Shown here one piece after another: positions 16,386 to 25,000 of a DNA stretch of 64,000 bases. The notes beneath the pieces were generated by a model. That model saw nothing but the letters and a program-made list of their open reading frames with translations. It searched no databases and had not been told where the DNA came from. Position 1 is the stretch's first letter, and every line of letters starts with the position of its first letter. Source of the DNA: Acidimicrobiales bacterium (GTDB lineage: Bacteria; Actinomycetota; Acidimicrobiia; Acidimicrobiales; Aldehydirespiratoraceae); the NCBI GenBank assembly GCA_041394245.1, contig JAWKIR010000002.1, positions 186,001-250,000 of the forward strand, given 5' to 3'. Position numbers and translations under genes: made by a program.

Positions 16386-16751
16386 TCAGCGCGATCGACG
16401 CCGGCGACGTGCTCTGCGCACCCTGGCTCGGAGGCGGTCGGCCAGCCGCTGGAGCGTCCGTCCGTCGACCACCTTCTCGTGCTCGATCAACTCGATCGCG
16501 GCGGCGGCTTCGCCGTCGTCGATCTGGAGGGCGACGAGCTTCCCGGCGCCGATCGCTCGCTGCTGCGGGCCGGGGACCTTGGCCATCCGATCCTCGAGCG
16601 CGTCGCGGGCGTCGTCGAGAAGCCCTTCGTCGGCAGTGCCGGGTGCGTCGGCCAGGAGATCGACCAGTTCCGCGGCCGCTGCCGGCCGCAGGACCACCTT
16701 CGATGCCCGGGAGGCGCCGGTTCCCGTGTCGGAGTCGTGTTCTGTTGCCAT
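16386..16751 (-). CDS. Small hypothetical protein with Arg-rich tail
   Basis: 121 residues from ATG 16751. Mostly helical (AAAAELVDLLADAPG, GLLDDARDALEDRMAKVPGP, AAAAIELIEHEKVVDGRTLQRLADRLRARV) and ending in an Arg-rich tail (RRARRRRRSR) that could bind nucleic acid or acidic lipid. No family recognised. It lies in the same direction as the USP and permease genes, 36 nt after the permease. Confidence 0.5.
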   Translation of the reverse strand: MATEHDSDTGTGASRASKVVLRPAAAAELVDLLADAPGTADEGLLDDARDALEDRMAKVPGPQQRAIGAGKLVALQIDDGEAAAAIELIEHEKVVDGRTLQRLADRLRARVRRARRRRRSR

Positions 16752-16787
16752 GTCGGGTCCCTACCCGAACGATCCGTGACCGAAACG

Positions 16788-18017
16788 TCAGCCGACGATT
16801 CGCCAGATCTCGGCGCCGAACATGCCGATCGACGCGATGATGCCGACCACCGGGACCCAGCCGGGGACGGTGAACGTCGACGTCGGCCCGTCCTTGCGCT
16901 TGATGCGGATGAGCGACGCATTGACGCTCACGAACACGGCCATCGTGACCGCCGAGGTGAGGCGGGCGAGCGATCCGATGTCGAGGCTGAGGGTGAGGAC
17001 GGCCACGATCGCGGCCGCGCCGAGCGTGGCCCGCACCGGCGTGTTGGTGCGAGGCGACACCGCACCGATCGCCGCCGGCACGAGCCCGAGCCGGCTCAAC
17101 CCGTAGACGACACGGGGCACCATCACGAGCTGGACGAGCGCCCCGTTGACCATCGCGAGTGCGGCGATGAACGCCATCACGTCGGGGTTGCCGCCCGCCT
17201 CCTCGTAGATCAGCGCCAGCGGCGCGTCGGACCGACTCAGCAGCTCGGGCGACACCTGCAACACCGAGATCGCCGCCACCGTCACATAGAGCAACGTGGT
17301 GACCCCGAGCGTGATCAGCACGGCCCTCGGAAGATTGACCCCCGCGTTGTCGGTCTCCTCGGCGACCGAGTCGATGTCCTCGAAGCCGAGGAACGCGAAG
17401 AAGGCCAGGAACGCCCCGCCCAGCACGCCCGACCACCCGCTGAAGCTCGTGGGCGGCCCCACGAGCTCGCCGGCGTGCGAGAAGACGTCGCCGAAGCTGT
17501 CGCGCCCCGCCCACAGCACGAGGAGCAGCCCACCGATCTCGATGACGGTGAAGGTGGCCGCCGCGGTCACCGATTCCTTGGCGCCGATCACGGCCACCCC
17601 GGTCAGCGCCACGATCAGGGCCACGCTGAGCAGCCACTTCGGCCCGTCGGTCAGCTCGGCGACGTAGCCGGCGAAGGCGTCGGTGACCGCCGCCGCGGCG
17701 ACGAGCCCGGCGACGAGCACGCCGCCGCCGACCGCGGCAGTCAGCGGGCGGCGGCCGAACGCCTGGTCGACGAAGACCGCTTCGCCGGCCGCCTTCGGAA
17801 GACGCCCGGCCAGCTCGGCGAAACCGATCGCCGTCGTGCCGGCCAGCAGCGCCGACACGATGAACGAGAGCGGAGCCCGCATCCCGGCCGAGCCGGACAC
17901 CTCACCCATCAGCGCATAGATGCCCGCGCCGACGGTGGTGCCCAGCCCGTAGAGGACGAGCATCGGGAGGGAGACCTCACGCTGAAGGCCGGCGGGTGCC
18001 GACATGCGATCTGGCAC
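16788..18017 (-). CDS. APC-family amino acid permease
   Basis: 409 residues from ATG 18017 (ATG 18005 also possible). About twelve membrane segments. The start motif LGTTVGAGIYALMG is the helix 1 substrate loop of the amino acid-polyamine-cation superfamily, and FLAFFAFLGFEDIDSVAEET is the conserved helix 6 region. It is shorter than typical APC members. It lies between the kinase fusion (9 nt upstream) and small genes. Substrate cannot be deduced. Confidence 0.88.
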   Translation of the reverse strand: MPDRMSAPAGLQREVSLPMLVLYGLGTTVGAGIYALMGEVSGSAGMRAPLSFIVSALLAGTTAIGFAELAGRLPKAAGEAVFVDQAFGRRPLTAAVGGGVLVAGLVAAAAVTDAFAGYVAELTDGPKWLLSVALIVALTGVAVIGAKESVTAAATFTVIEIGGLLLVLWAGRDSFGDVFSHAGELVGPPTSFSGWSGVLGGAFLAFFAFLGFEDIDSVAEETDNAGVNLPRAVLITLGVTTLLYVTVAAISVLQVSPELLSRSDAPLALIYEEAGGNPDVMAFIAALAMVNGALVQLVMVPRVVYGLSRLGLVPAAIGAVSPRTNTPVRATLGAAAIVAVLTLSLDIGSLARLTSAVTMAVFVSVNASLIRIKRKDGPTSTFTVPGWVPVVGIIASIGMFGAEIWRIVG

Positions 18018-18026
18018 CGGGGCCGC

Positions 18027-19484
18027 CTATCGCCGGTCTTCGATGGCGGCCAGGGCCGACTCCCTGATCTTGTCGACGGGTGCCCCGGTGTCGACCGGGA
18101 TCGCCTCGGGCCAGTGCTCGCGGCGCGCCGCCATGTAGTCGACGAGATCCGGGGTCGCATCGGAGGGGTTGTCCGGATTGGCGAGACGCCGGGCGATGCG
18201 TTCCTTCGCGATCGCCGGGTCGAGAACGCACTCGACCTCGACGAGCTCGGCGCCGGTCCGCCTCGCCATCAGCCGGGCCTCCTCGCGGTCGGCGTTGCTC
18301 GACCATGTCGCGTCGAGCACGACACCGGTGCCGCCCGAGAGGAGGAGCTCCGCTTCGCGCATGAGCTCGACATAGGTGGCACGCTTCGTCGCCGGGTCGT
18401 AGATGCCCTCGCCCGGATCGGCGAAACGGTGCTCGTCGTGGGGCGCAGCAGCGACGTCCTTGCGCACCTCGTCCGACGCCAGCACGGGGTAGCCGTAGTG
18501 TGCACCGAGGTTCTGCGCCAGCGTCGACTTGCCGACCCCCGGACCACCGCCGACGACGATGACGCGCAGGCGCGCCCGTTGGAGATGGTTGTAGGCGAGG
18601 TCGTGGTAGCGCCGGGCCATCAACGCGCTGCGCTCGTCGCCCTGGGCGAAACGGATGCAGGCGACCTTGGCCCTGACATGGGCCCGATACGCCACATAGT
18701 GGTGGGCGAGCGACGACGGGTGGCGTTCGTTGCTGAACTCCTGGTACCAGCGCATGAGCTGCTCGGCCGCCTGCCAGCCCGCAAGACGGTGGACGTCCAT
18801 GATGAGGAAGCCGATGTCGGAGAGCACGTCGACGATCCGCCACCGGTCGTTGAAGGCGAGGCAGTCGATGAGTCGAGGGCCGTCGTCGAGACAGAAGATG
18901 TCGTCGGCGGTGAGGTCGCCGTGGACGTCTCGCACGTACCCGCCCGCGATCCGGTCGTCGAGCAGTCCCTCACGACCGGTGAGGTAGCGCCCGACGAGCG
19001 ACTCGACCTGCTCGAACTGGTGCGGGTCGATGACGGTGCCGACGTGCGGGCGCATGGCGTCGAAGTTGTCACGCCAGTTCTCGACCAGTGCGGCGTGCCC
19101 GGCCATCGGCGCGTCGAGCACCGGTTCGCGTCGGGAGTGCAGGACCGCCACGGCCTTGGCCACCGCGCGGAGCTGGTCGCCGAAATCGGGATGGTTCACG
19201 ATCGCCGACAGCCGGCGGTCGTCGGGCAGCCGACGCATGATCAGCATGGCGTCGGTGACCTCCCCGTTCTCCACGATGTCGGCCGTTCCGAGGTACACGT
19301 CGGGCGAGATCTCGTGGTTGAGCTCGTACTCACGACGGATCGACTCGAGCCGCTGCGCACGGTCGCGGTGATCGATGAAGGGCATCGCCACCGGCTTCAG
19401 GAGCTTGTAGGCCCGATCATCGGTGAAGAACACCCAGGAGATGTGGGTCTCGGCTATCGAGGGCGGCCCAGCGGTGTCGGTCAC
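18027..19484 (-). CDS. Fused APH-like kinase / P-loop ATPase (COG2187-COG0645 type)
   Basis: 485 residues from GTG 19484. The N-terminal half is a phosphotransferase fold with the catalytic loop VHGDLTADDIFCLDDGPRLID (His188, Asp190). The C-terminal half is a zeta-toxin/gluconate-kinase-like P-loop domain with Walker A GGGPGVGKST (312-321), DEVRKD and VVLDATWSS. This exact fusion is widespread in actinobacteria and cyanobacteria, often beside universal stress genes as here. Substrate unknown. Confidence 0.88.
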   Translation of the reverse strand: MTDTAGPPSIAETHISWVFFTDDRAYKLLKPVAMPFIDHRDRAQRLESIRREYELNHEISPDVYLGTADIVENGEVTDAMLIMRRLPDDRRLSAIVNHPDFGDQLRAVAKAVAVLHSRREPVLDAPMAGHAALVENWRDNFDAMRPHVGTVIDPHQFEQVESLVGRYLTGREGLLDDRIAGGYVRDVHGDLTADDIFCLDDGPRLIDCLAFNDRWRIVDVLSDIGFLIMDVHRLAGWQAAEQLMRWYQEFSNERHPSSLAHHYVAYRAHVRAKVACIRFAQGDERSALMARRYHDLAYNHLQRARLRVIVVGGGPGVGKSTLAQNLGAHYGYPVLASDEVRKDVAAAPHDEHRFADPGEGIYDPATKRATYVELMREAELLLSGGTGVVLDATWSSNADREEARLMARRTGAELVEVECVLDPAIAKERIARRLANPDNPSDATPDLVDYMAARREHWPEAIPVDTGAPVDKIRESALAAIEDRR

Positions 19485-19529
19485 GGATCCATCCTTGCGA
19501 TCGGGACCTCCGTCTTCCAGGGTCGAAGG

Positions 19530-20459
19530 TCACACCAGGACGAGGAAGAAGGCCGCATACGTCACCACCAGCAGCGAACCGGATCGCCAGTCGTGCACCC
19601 GGATCCGCGTGATCACGACGGTGACCGAGGCAACGGCGACCAGAGCAGCGATCGCCGCCGGGAAGACATCGGCGGAGGTCACCGCGACGGGGAAGAGCAG
19701 TGGGCCGATCGCGATGGACAGGGTCGCGTCGACGAAAGACGAGCCGAAGATGTCGCCGATCGCCATCTCGACCTCGCCTCGGCGCACCGCGGTGATGTCG
19801 AAGACCAGTTCGGGCAGCGACGTGCCGATCGACGCGAGAAAGAAGCTGACGAGGAACTCGGGCGCGTTCCATTCCTCGGCCAGGTGGACGAGGGCCCACA
19901 GCGAGACCATCGCGGCAACGGCGACGGCCCCGAGCGAGACGAGCGTGCGGAGGATCAACCGGCCGCGTGGCGATGGCTCTTCGGGGAGCGAGAGCTGATG
20001 GGGTCGGCGGATGCGGCGGAACGTGAACCACGAGCCGAACACCCAGAGCCCGATGAGCACCGCGGCGTCGGTGCGGCCGAACCAGTCGTCGGCGGTGACG
20101 ACAGCGATCACCGCGATCGCGGTGACGCTGAGCCAGCCGACCGAGGCGATACCGCGAGCCGTGACGATGATCGAGCCGACGATCAGGGGAAGCAGCCCCA
20201 GCACCAGGGTCGTCTGCGTGGCGGCCGAGCCCAGAGAGTCGCCGACGTTGACGTCGCCGTGGTCGGCCCACGAGGAGACGATCGAGTTCGCGATCTCGGG
20301 AAGGTCGGTGCCGATCGCGAGCACGGTCATGCCGATGACGAACGGGGGCACCCTGGTGCCCGACACCAGCTCGGTCGCGGACTCGACCGCGTGGCGGCTG
20401 GCGACGATCATTGCGCCGAACCCGGCGATCAGCGCCATCAGGAAGAGGGCGATGGTCAT
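19530..20459 (-). CDS. Calcium/cation:proton or sodium exchanger (CaCA family)
   Basis: 309 residues from ATG 20459. About ten membrane segments with two alpha repeats: GTDLPEIANSIVSSWADHGDVNVGDSLGSA in the first half and GTSLPELVFDITAVRRGEVEMAIGDIFGSSF in the second. The acidic residues in both repeats bind the ion. This is the YrbG-like Ca2+/Na+ antiporter family in the cytoplasmic membrane. It lies 15 nt after the USP gene and is likely cotranscribed with it. Confidence 0.9.
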   Translation of the reverse strand: MTIALFLMALIAGFGAMIVASRHAVESATELVSGTRVPPFVIGMTVLAIGTDLPEIANSIVSSWADHGDVNVGDSLGSAATQTTLVLGLLPLIVGSIIVTARGIASVGWLSVTAIAVIAVVTADDWFGRTDAAVLIGLWVFGSWFTFRRIRRPHQLSLPEEPSPRGRLILRTLVSLGAVAVAAMVSLWALVHLAEEWNAPEFLVSFFLASIGTSLPELVFDITAVRRGEVEMAIGDIFGSSFVDATLSIAIGPLLFPVAVTSADVFPAAIAALVAVASVTVVITRIRVHDWRSGSLLVVTYAAFFLVLV

Positions 20460-20474
20460 CGGAAACGCGTCGTG

Positions 20475-21242
20475 TCAGCGATGGCGTTCGACGTTCGGTC
20501 CGAGGATCAGCACCGGGACGTGCGAGCGGGGAATGACGGCGGCGCCCACGCTGCCCTGGATCAGGCGTCGGAACCCAGTTCGTCCGTGGCTGCCCATCGC
20601 GAGCAATGCCCCGTCGGCCTCCTCGAGAAGACGGTCGGCGACGGATTGGCCCGGCGCCGTCGTCAACACACGGACCTTCGAATCGTCGCTCTCGCCTCGC
20701 GGCTCGGCGTCGGTGTCGGCGACGTGGACCAGGTCGACCGGCACGTTCATGTCGTAGCCGAGCCGGGTCGACCAGTAGAGGAGACCCTCCTGGTCGTGGT
20801 CGGGATCGACGGCGACCACGATGCGGTCGATCGGCGCGAGATTCGGGCACTTCGGGCCCAACACCACGACCGGTGACGTCGCCGCGGCGATCAGGCTGTC
20901 GGTGATGGTGTGACGGAAGCCCTCGTCGTCGAAGGGCTCTGCGGTGGTGGCGATGCAGACGAGACCTCCGGTCGACTCGTCGGCGAGCGTCGTCGCGACC
21001 GTCCGGGACTGCACGATCCGGCGCTCGACATCGGCCGAGAGGTCGCGGAGTTGGTCGTCGAGTCGCTCGACCAGCGCCGGTGCCTCGCTGCGAAAATCGG
21101 AGATCACGCTCACCACGACGAGCTCGCAGCCGAGCACGCCGGCGAGCTTCGAGGCGAGTGGGACCGCCCGCGTGGACTCGGCCGTGCCGTCGACCGGCAC
21201 GACCACGGCACGGACTCCGGCGCTGGGGTCGTCGATCGGCAT
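20475..21242 (-). CDS. Universal stress protein with two USP domains
   Basis: 255 residues from ATG 21242 (MPIDDPSAGVRAVVVPVDG). The first USP domain ends TSPVVVLGPKCPN. The second begins IDRIVVAVDPDHD and carries the ATP-binding loop GSHGRTGFRRLIQGSVGAAV (G-x2-G-x9-G-S), so the C-terminal domain should bind ATP. It is divergent from another USP gene across a 104-bp gap holding a strong inverted repeat. Confidence 0.88.
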   Translation of the reverse strand: MPIDDPSAGVRAVVVPVDGTAESTRAVPLASKLAGVLGCELVVVSVISDFRSEAPALVERLDDQLRDLSADVERRIVQSRTVATTLADESTGGLVCIATTAEPFDDEGFRHTITDSLIAAATSPVVVLGPKCPNLAPIDRIVVAVDPDHDQEGLLYWSTRLGYDMNVPVDLVHVADTDAEPRGESDDSKVRVLTTAPGQSVADRLLEEADGALLAMGSHGRTGFRRLIQGSVGAAVIPRSHVPVLILGPNVERHR

Positions 21243-21275
21243 GACGGCATCCTCGCCGCCGGGCACCCGTCGGTG

Positions 21276-21313
21276 CAGTGTCCAAGGTCCCGAGGACCGG
21301 ACCTTTGGCACTG
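21276..21313. promoter_or_regulatory. Inverted repeat between divergent USP genes (DosR-like half-sites)
   Basis: Arms CAGTGTCCAAGGTCC (21276-21290) and GGACCTTTGGCACTG (21299-21313) are inverted copies with 13 of 15 matches and an 8-nt spacer. They lie between the two divergent USP starts. The core GGGACCTT/GGACCTTT resembles the GGGAC half of the DosR/DevR box known to drive USP genes in hypoxic mycobacteria. The match is partial and the identification is inference. Confidence 0.45.
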
Positions 21314-21346
21314 TCGGTCATCGCCCGGGTCGGCAATGATCACCGC

Positions 21347-21766
21347 ATGGAAACGATTCTGGTTGGCATCGACGATTCACCGAACGCCCGACGGGCGTTG
21401 CGTTGGGCACTTGACCATGCCCACGAGGGCGACAAGATCGTGGCCGTGCACGTGTGGCACATGCCGCCGGTCGGTGGCTTCGATGCCACATTCCTGGACC
21501 CGGCGGTCTTCGAAGAGGGGGCCCGGCAGGTCGCCCACGACGTCGTCGCCGATGTCGTCACCGATGCCGAGGCCGACCGGGTCGACGTCCGCGTCATCAG
21601 CGGTCACGCCTCGGGCGTGCTCGTCGATCAGGGCCGTACTGCGGATCTTCTCGTGATGGGTTCGCGAGGGCGGGGCGGCTTTGCCGGACTGGTGCTCGGT
21701 TCCGTGACGACGGGTGTCGTCAACCACGCGTCGTGCCCCGTCGTGGTCGTACCGCCTACGGACTGA
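21347..21766 (+). CDS. Universal stress protein, ATP-binding type
   Basis: 139 residues from ATG 21347. A compact single USP domain: METILVGIDDSPNARRALRWALDHA at the start and LLVMGSRGRGGFAGLVLGSVTTGVVNHASCPVVVVP at the end, giving a complete G-x2-G-x9-G-S ATP-binding loop. It is divergent from the two-domain USP, and its last 11 bases overlap the convergent membrane gene. Confidence 0.92.
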   Translation: METILVGIDDSPNARRALRWALDHAHEGDKIVAVHVWHMPPVGGFDATFLDPAVFEEGARQVAHDVVADVVTDAEADRVDVRVISGHASGVLVDQGRTADLLVMGSRGRGGFAGLVLGSVTTGVVNHASCPVVVVPPTD

Positions 21767-22166
21767 GCCGGGCGCGGCGAGCGGCGAGTACGGCCATCGC
21801 CAGCAGAATCGACCCGCTGACTGCGGTGCCCGGCAGCGCCGACGGCAACGACGTGAGCGTCATCGCCAGCGACAGTGTGAGCGGTCCGACGAGCTGCATC
21901 CGCGTGACCGGTCGACGCATTGCGAGACGCGTCCCGACCACGGCGAGCGAGACGGCGGCGACGAGCCAGAGCAGACCGGCCACGCGGCCCGGCCACGAAC
22001 CGGCGGCCGGCCAGACGTCGTCGTAGTGGAAGTTCTGGATCTCGAAGAGCCGCCAGCTGATCACCCAGCCGAGCAGGTGGACGACACCGTGGAGCGCGAG
22101 CAGGAACCCGAAGACCTGCTCGTTCTCGGCGAGGTCGTCGACCTCGTCCCGGCTCGACTGGGCCAT
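21756..22166 (-). CDS. Four-helix membrane protein, unknown function
   Basis: 136 residues from ATG 22166 (MAQSSRDEVDDLAENE). Membrane segments: FGFLLALHGVVHLLGWVISW, RVAGLLWLVAAVSLAVVGT, LVGPLTLSLAMTLTSLP and a final AVSGSILLAMAVLAAR. The motif LHGVVHLLGW with two histidines resembles small actinobacterial membrane proteins of unknown role. It lies 7 nt after the thiolase stop and is probably in the same transcript. Confidence 0.65.
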   Translation of the reverse strand: MAQSSRDEVDDLAENEQVFGFLLALHGVVHLLGWVISWRLFEIQNFHYDDVWPAAGSWPGRVAGLLWLVAAVSLAVVGTRLAMRRPVTRMQLVGPLTLSLAMTLTSLPSALPGTAVSGSILLAMAVLAARRARLSP

Positions 22167-22173
22167 CCGGAGG

Positions 22174-23397
22174 TCAGACCCGCTCGATGATGATGGCGGG
22201 GGCCATGCCGCCGCCGGCACACATCGTGATGAGACCGATCTGCTGGTCGCGCCGCTCGAGCTCGTCGAGCACCGTGCCGATCAGGATGGCGCCCGTTGCG
22301 CCGATCGGGTGGCCGAGCGCCATCGCCCCACCGTTCACGTTGACCTTGTCGCGGTCGAGGTCGAGGTCGCGCATGAACTTCTCGGAGACGACGGCGAACG
22401 CCTCGTTGACCTCGAAGAGGTCGATGTCGGCGAGGGTCATCCCGGCCCGTTCGAGCACCTTGCGGGCCGCGGGCACCGGCGCGTTGAGCATCAGCGTCGG
22501 ATCATCGCCCATGTTGGCGGTGGCGACGACCCGGGCCCTCGGGGTGAGCCCGTGTGCCTTCGCGTAGCTCTCGCTCGCCATGAGGATCGCGGCCGCTCCG
22601 TCGACAACGCCCGACGAGTTGCCCGCGTGATGCACGTGCTGGATGTCGACGTCGGGGTACCTGCGGTTGATCAGCTCTCGGAAGGTGGGGGCGTCCTCGC
22701 TGTGGCGGTAGTCGGCCACCGCCGGAAAGCTCGGGGCGAGCGCGGCCAGCGACTCGACCGTCGTCTGCGGACGCGGGAACTCCTCGTGGTCGAGGGCGAC
22801 CGTGCCATCGAGATTGAGAACGGGGATCAGGCTCTTGTCGAAACGTCCTTCCCTGATGGCGACGTCGGCGCGGCGCTGCGACTCTGCGGCGTGGGCGTCG
22901 AGCGCCTCGCGGGAGATACCCTCGATCGTCGCGATGGCGTCGGCGCAGACGCCCTGGTGGCTCTGCGGGTGGATTTCCATGAGATGGGCGTTGTTCGCGC
23001 CCATCGGCAACAAGCCCTTCTTGGGCAGCGACATCATCTCGGTGCCACCGGAGACGACGAGGTCCTCCATGCCCGCCATCACGGCGTTGGCCGCGAAGTT
23101 CGTGGCGGTGATGCCGGAGCCGCAGAAGCGGTCGAGGGTGACACCGCTGGCCGTCACGTCGTAGCCGGCATCGAGGGCAGCCATGCGGCCGAGGTCGCCG
23201 GACTGCTCGACCACCTGGGAGCTCGTCCCCCAGACGACATCGTCGACGTCGGCGGTGTCGAACCCGTTGCGGTCGCGCAGTGCCTCGAGCACGGTGCGGC
23301 CGAGGTGCTGGGGGTGCAGGTGCGACAGCGCGCCCTTGCCGTGCTTGCCGATTCCACGGGGAGTGCGACATGCGTCGATGATGTATGCGTCAGCCAT
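22174..23397 (-). CDS. Acetyl-CoA C-acyltransferase (thiolase)
   Basis: 407 residues from ATG 23397. Thiolase active sites are visible: nucleophilic Cys92 in VTLDRFCGSG, NEAFAVVSEKF, GGAMALGHPIGATGA with the catalytic His, and the C-terminal MCAGGGMAPAIIIE with the second Cys. It condenses or cleaves acetyl and acyl-CoA in the cytoplasm, serving beta-oxidation or its reverse. An enoyl-CoA hydratase gene lies directly upstream in the same direction, separated by a 54-bp repeat element. Confidence 0.93.
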   Translation of the reverse strand: MADAYIIDACRTPRGIGKHGKGALSHLHPQHLGRTVLEALRDRNGFDTADVDDVVWGTSSQVVEQSGDLGRMAALDAGYDVTASGVTLDRFCGSGITATNFAANAVMAGMEDLVVSGGTEMMSLPKKGLLPMGANNAHLMEIHPQSHQGVCADAIATIEGISREALDAHAAESQRRADVAIREGRFDKSLIPVLNLDGTVALDHEEFPRPQTTVESLAALAPSFPAVADYRHSEDAPTFRELINRRYPDVDIQHVHHAGNSSGVVDGAAAILMASESYAKAHGLTPRARVVATANMGDDPTLMLNAPVPAARKVLERAGMTLADIDLFEVNEAFAVVSEKFMRDLDLDRDKVNVNGGAMALGHPIGATGAILIGTVLDELERRDQQIGLITMCAGGGMAPAIIIERV

Positions 23398-23436
23398 GCC
23401 GTCAACCTATTGCGGATGCCGGTCAGCGGCGAGTTG

Positions 23437-23490
23437 TAGCGGGTGTCTGACACCGCTGTGGCGGGTGTCTGACACCGGTGTGGCGGGTCA
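23437..23490 (-). repeat. 54-bp stop-codon-linked inverted-repeat element, copy 1
   Basis: Read on the minus strand it starts with the TGA of the enoyl-CoA hydratase gene and continues CCCGCCACACCGGTGTCAG. It contains two copies of the palindrome GGTGTCAGACACC. The same 54 bases, 50 identical and with the same relation to the stop codon, occur at 63737-63790. It lies between the hydratase and thiolase genes and could act as a terminator or mRNA end-protector. Confidence 0.8.
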
Positions 23491-24258
23491 GTCGATGCCG
23501 TCGAAGTTGGCGGGGCGCTTCTCGGCGAAGGCGGTCATGGCCTCGATGTTGGCGGGGGCACCCATCAGGACGGCGAATTCGCCGTTCTCGCGTTCGTGGG
23601 CCTCGTGGAGCAGGGCCCGCACCGGGTCGACGATGGTGCGCTTGCACGCCATCAGCGAACTGATCGGGCGGGAGGCGAGTGTGCGGGCGTGCTCCATCGT
23701 GACCTCCATGAGGTCGTCGGGCTCGCACACCTTGAACGCAAGGCCCATCTCCTTGCACTCCTCGGCGCTCAGCCACTCGGCGCTCATCAGCGCCCATGTG
23801 GCGTTCTGACGGCCGATGAGGGCCGGGAACGTTGCACTGCTGGCCAGCTCGGGCGCCACCCCGAGCGTGGTGAACGGGCACTTGAGCCGGGCACTGCTCG
23901 ACATGAACACGAGGTCGGCGACGCCGAGGATCGTGGCGCCGAACCCGAGGCCCATGCCGTTGACGGCCAGGACCAGCGGCTTCGGGAAGTCGATCAGGAT
24001 CTTCGTGAGCCCGGCGAAGCCGTGGGTCGACTCGATCGTCTCGCCCATGGCCAGGCGGCCCATTTCGATCACGTCCTGGCCGGCCGAGAACGAGTCGCCG
24101 CTGCCGGTGAACACCACGACGGCGACGGTCGGATCGTCCTGTGCGGCGAGCAGGGCTTCGGCGGCGCCGTCCCACATGGCGATGTTCATCGCGTTCTTCG
24201 CTTCGGGCCGCTGCAGCGTGATGATGCGGACCCGGCCGTCGTTGGTGACGTCGATCAT
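23488..24258 (-). CDS. Enoyl-CoA hydratase/isomerase family protein
   Basis: 256 residues from ATG 24258. Crotonase fold: RIITLQRPEAKNAMN, FTGSGDSFSAGQDVIEM (first oxyanion-hole region) and NGMGLGFGATILGVADLVFMSSSARLKCPFTTLGVAPE (second). The usual second catalytic Glu is found near LGVAPELAS. It probably hydrates enoyl-CoA or isomerises double bonds in fatty acid breakdown, fitting the thiolase next to it. Confidence 0.88.
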   Translation of the reverse strand: MIDVTNDGRVRIITLQRPEAKNAMNIAMWDGAAEALLAAQDDPTVAVVVFTGSGDSFSAGQDVIEMGRLAMGETIESTHGFAGLTKILIDFPKPLVLAVNGMGLGFGATILGVADLVFMSSSARLKCPFTTLGVAPELASSATFPALIGRQNATWALMSAEWLSAEECKEMGLAFKVCEPDDLMEVTMEHARTLASRPISSLMACKRTIVDPVRALLHEAHERENGEFAVLMGAPANIEAMTAFAEKRPANFDGID

Positions 24259-24280
24259 GGCGTCACCCTAGGGCGCGGCC

Positions 24281-24982
24281 TCAGGCCGCAGGAACCTGGA
24301 ACGATCCGGTCATGCCGAGTTCGACGTGTTCCTTGTCGGTCGCCGGGTCGATGAGCACACACACGTAGGTGTAGGTGCCGGGTTCGGTGAACGTGATCGT
24401 CGCGCCCCCGACCGCGCCGGGCTTGGTGGCCCCGACCTCACCGATGCCCTCTCCCTGCGGGTCGAGCACCTCGAACTCGTGGTCCTGGCCGCCGCGGTTC
24501 GTCATCTCGAACCGGATGGTCTCGCCGACCACGACATCGGAGAGGTCGAGGTCGTTGTAGGTGAAGTCGACGGCTTCGAACTCGATCGTGCGGTCGGCGT
24601 CGGCCACCTCCTGACCGCCGGCGCCCACGACGGTGAAGGTCGAGGCGAAGCCCTCACCGACCTGGCCCGGCTTGCACACGAGTCGATACTCGCCGGCGGA
24701 CAGGTCGAGCGTGAGCGATCGCTGGGTCCCGGTCGTGACGTTCTCGACCTCGTTCACCACGTCGCCGTTCTCGCGCAGGACGTAGAGCTCGCTCACGTCG
24801 CTCGCCTCGTTGACGAACTCGAACTCGATGCGGCCGGCCGGGAGCTCGGAGTCGGCGATCAGGCACCCGTCGTCGGTGCCGCGGACGCTGGTCACGGTGT
24901 CGGCGCTGTCGGTCGAGCAGGCGACGGCGGAGAGGGTCAGAGCGACGAGGACGCTCGTGAGCAGGCGGTTGTGGTGGGACAT
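24281..24982 (-). CDS. Cupredoxin-like lipoprotein linked to iron permease
   Basis: 233 residues from ATG 24982. Signal peptide with lipobox LSAVAC (Cys22). Two beta-rich domains follow: the first (DDGCLIADSELPAGRIEFEFVNEASDVSELYVL...YRLVCKPG) resembles the EfeO N-terminal cupredoxin domain. The second (VVVGETIRFEMTNRGGQDHEFEVLDP...GTYTYVCVLID) is another cupredoxin-like fold. It follows the FTR1 permease gene by 18 nt. It probably holds or oxidises Fe(II) outside the membrane for the permease; copper binding is uncertain. Confidence 0.75.
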   Translation of the reverse strand: MSHHNRLLTSVLVALTLSAVACSTDSADTVTSVRGTDDGCLIADSELPAGRIEFEFVNEASDVSELYVLRENGDVVNEVENVTTGTQRSLTLDLSAGEYRLVCKPGQVGEGFASTFTVVGAGGQEVADADRTIEFEAVDFTYNDLDLSDVVVGETIRFEMTNRGGQDHEFEVLDPQGEGIGEVGATKPGAVGGATITFTEPGTYTYVCVLIDPATDKEHVELGMTGSFQVPAA

Positions 24983-25000
24983 GGAGGTTCTCCGGGAAAG

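Noticed and set aside
16299..20876. A 1525-codon open frame on the plus strand
   Set aside because: It runs antisense to intact, recognisable genes (small protein, permease, kinase fusion, exchanger, USP). Its Arg/Gly/His/Asp-rich sequence has no domain; it is an artefact of high GC content.
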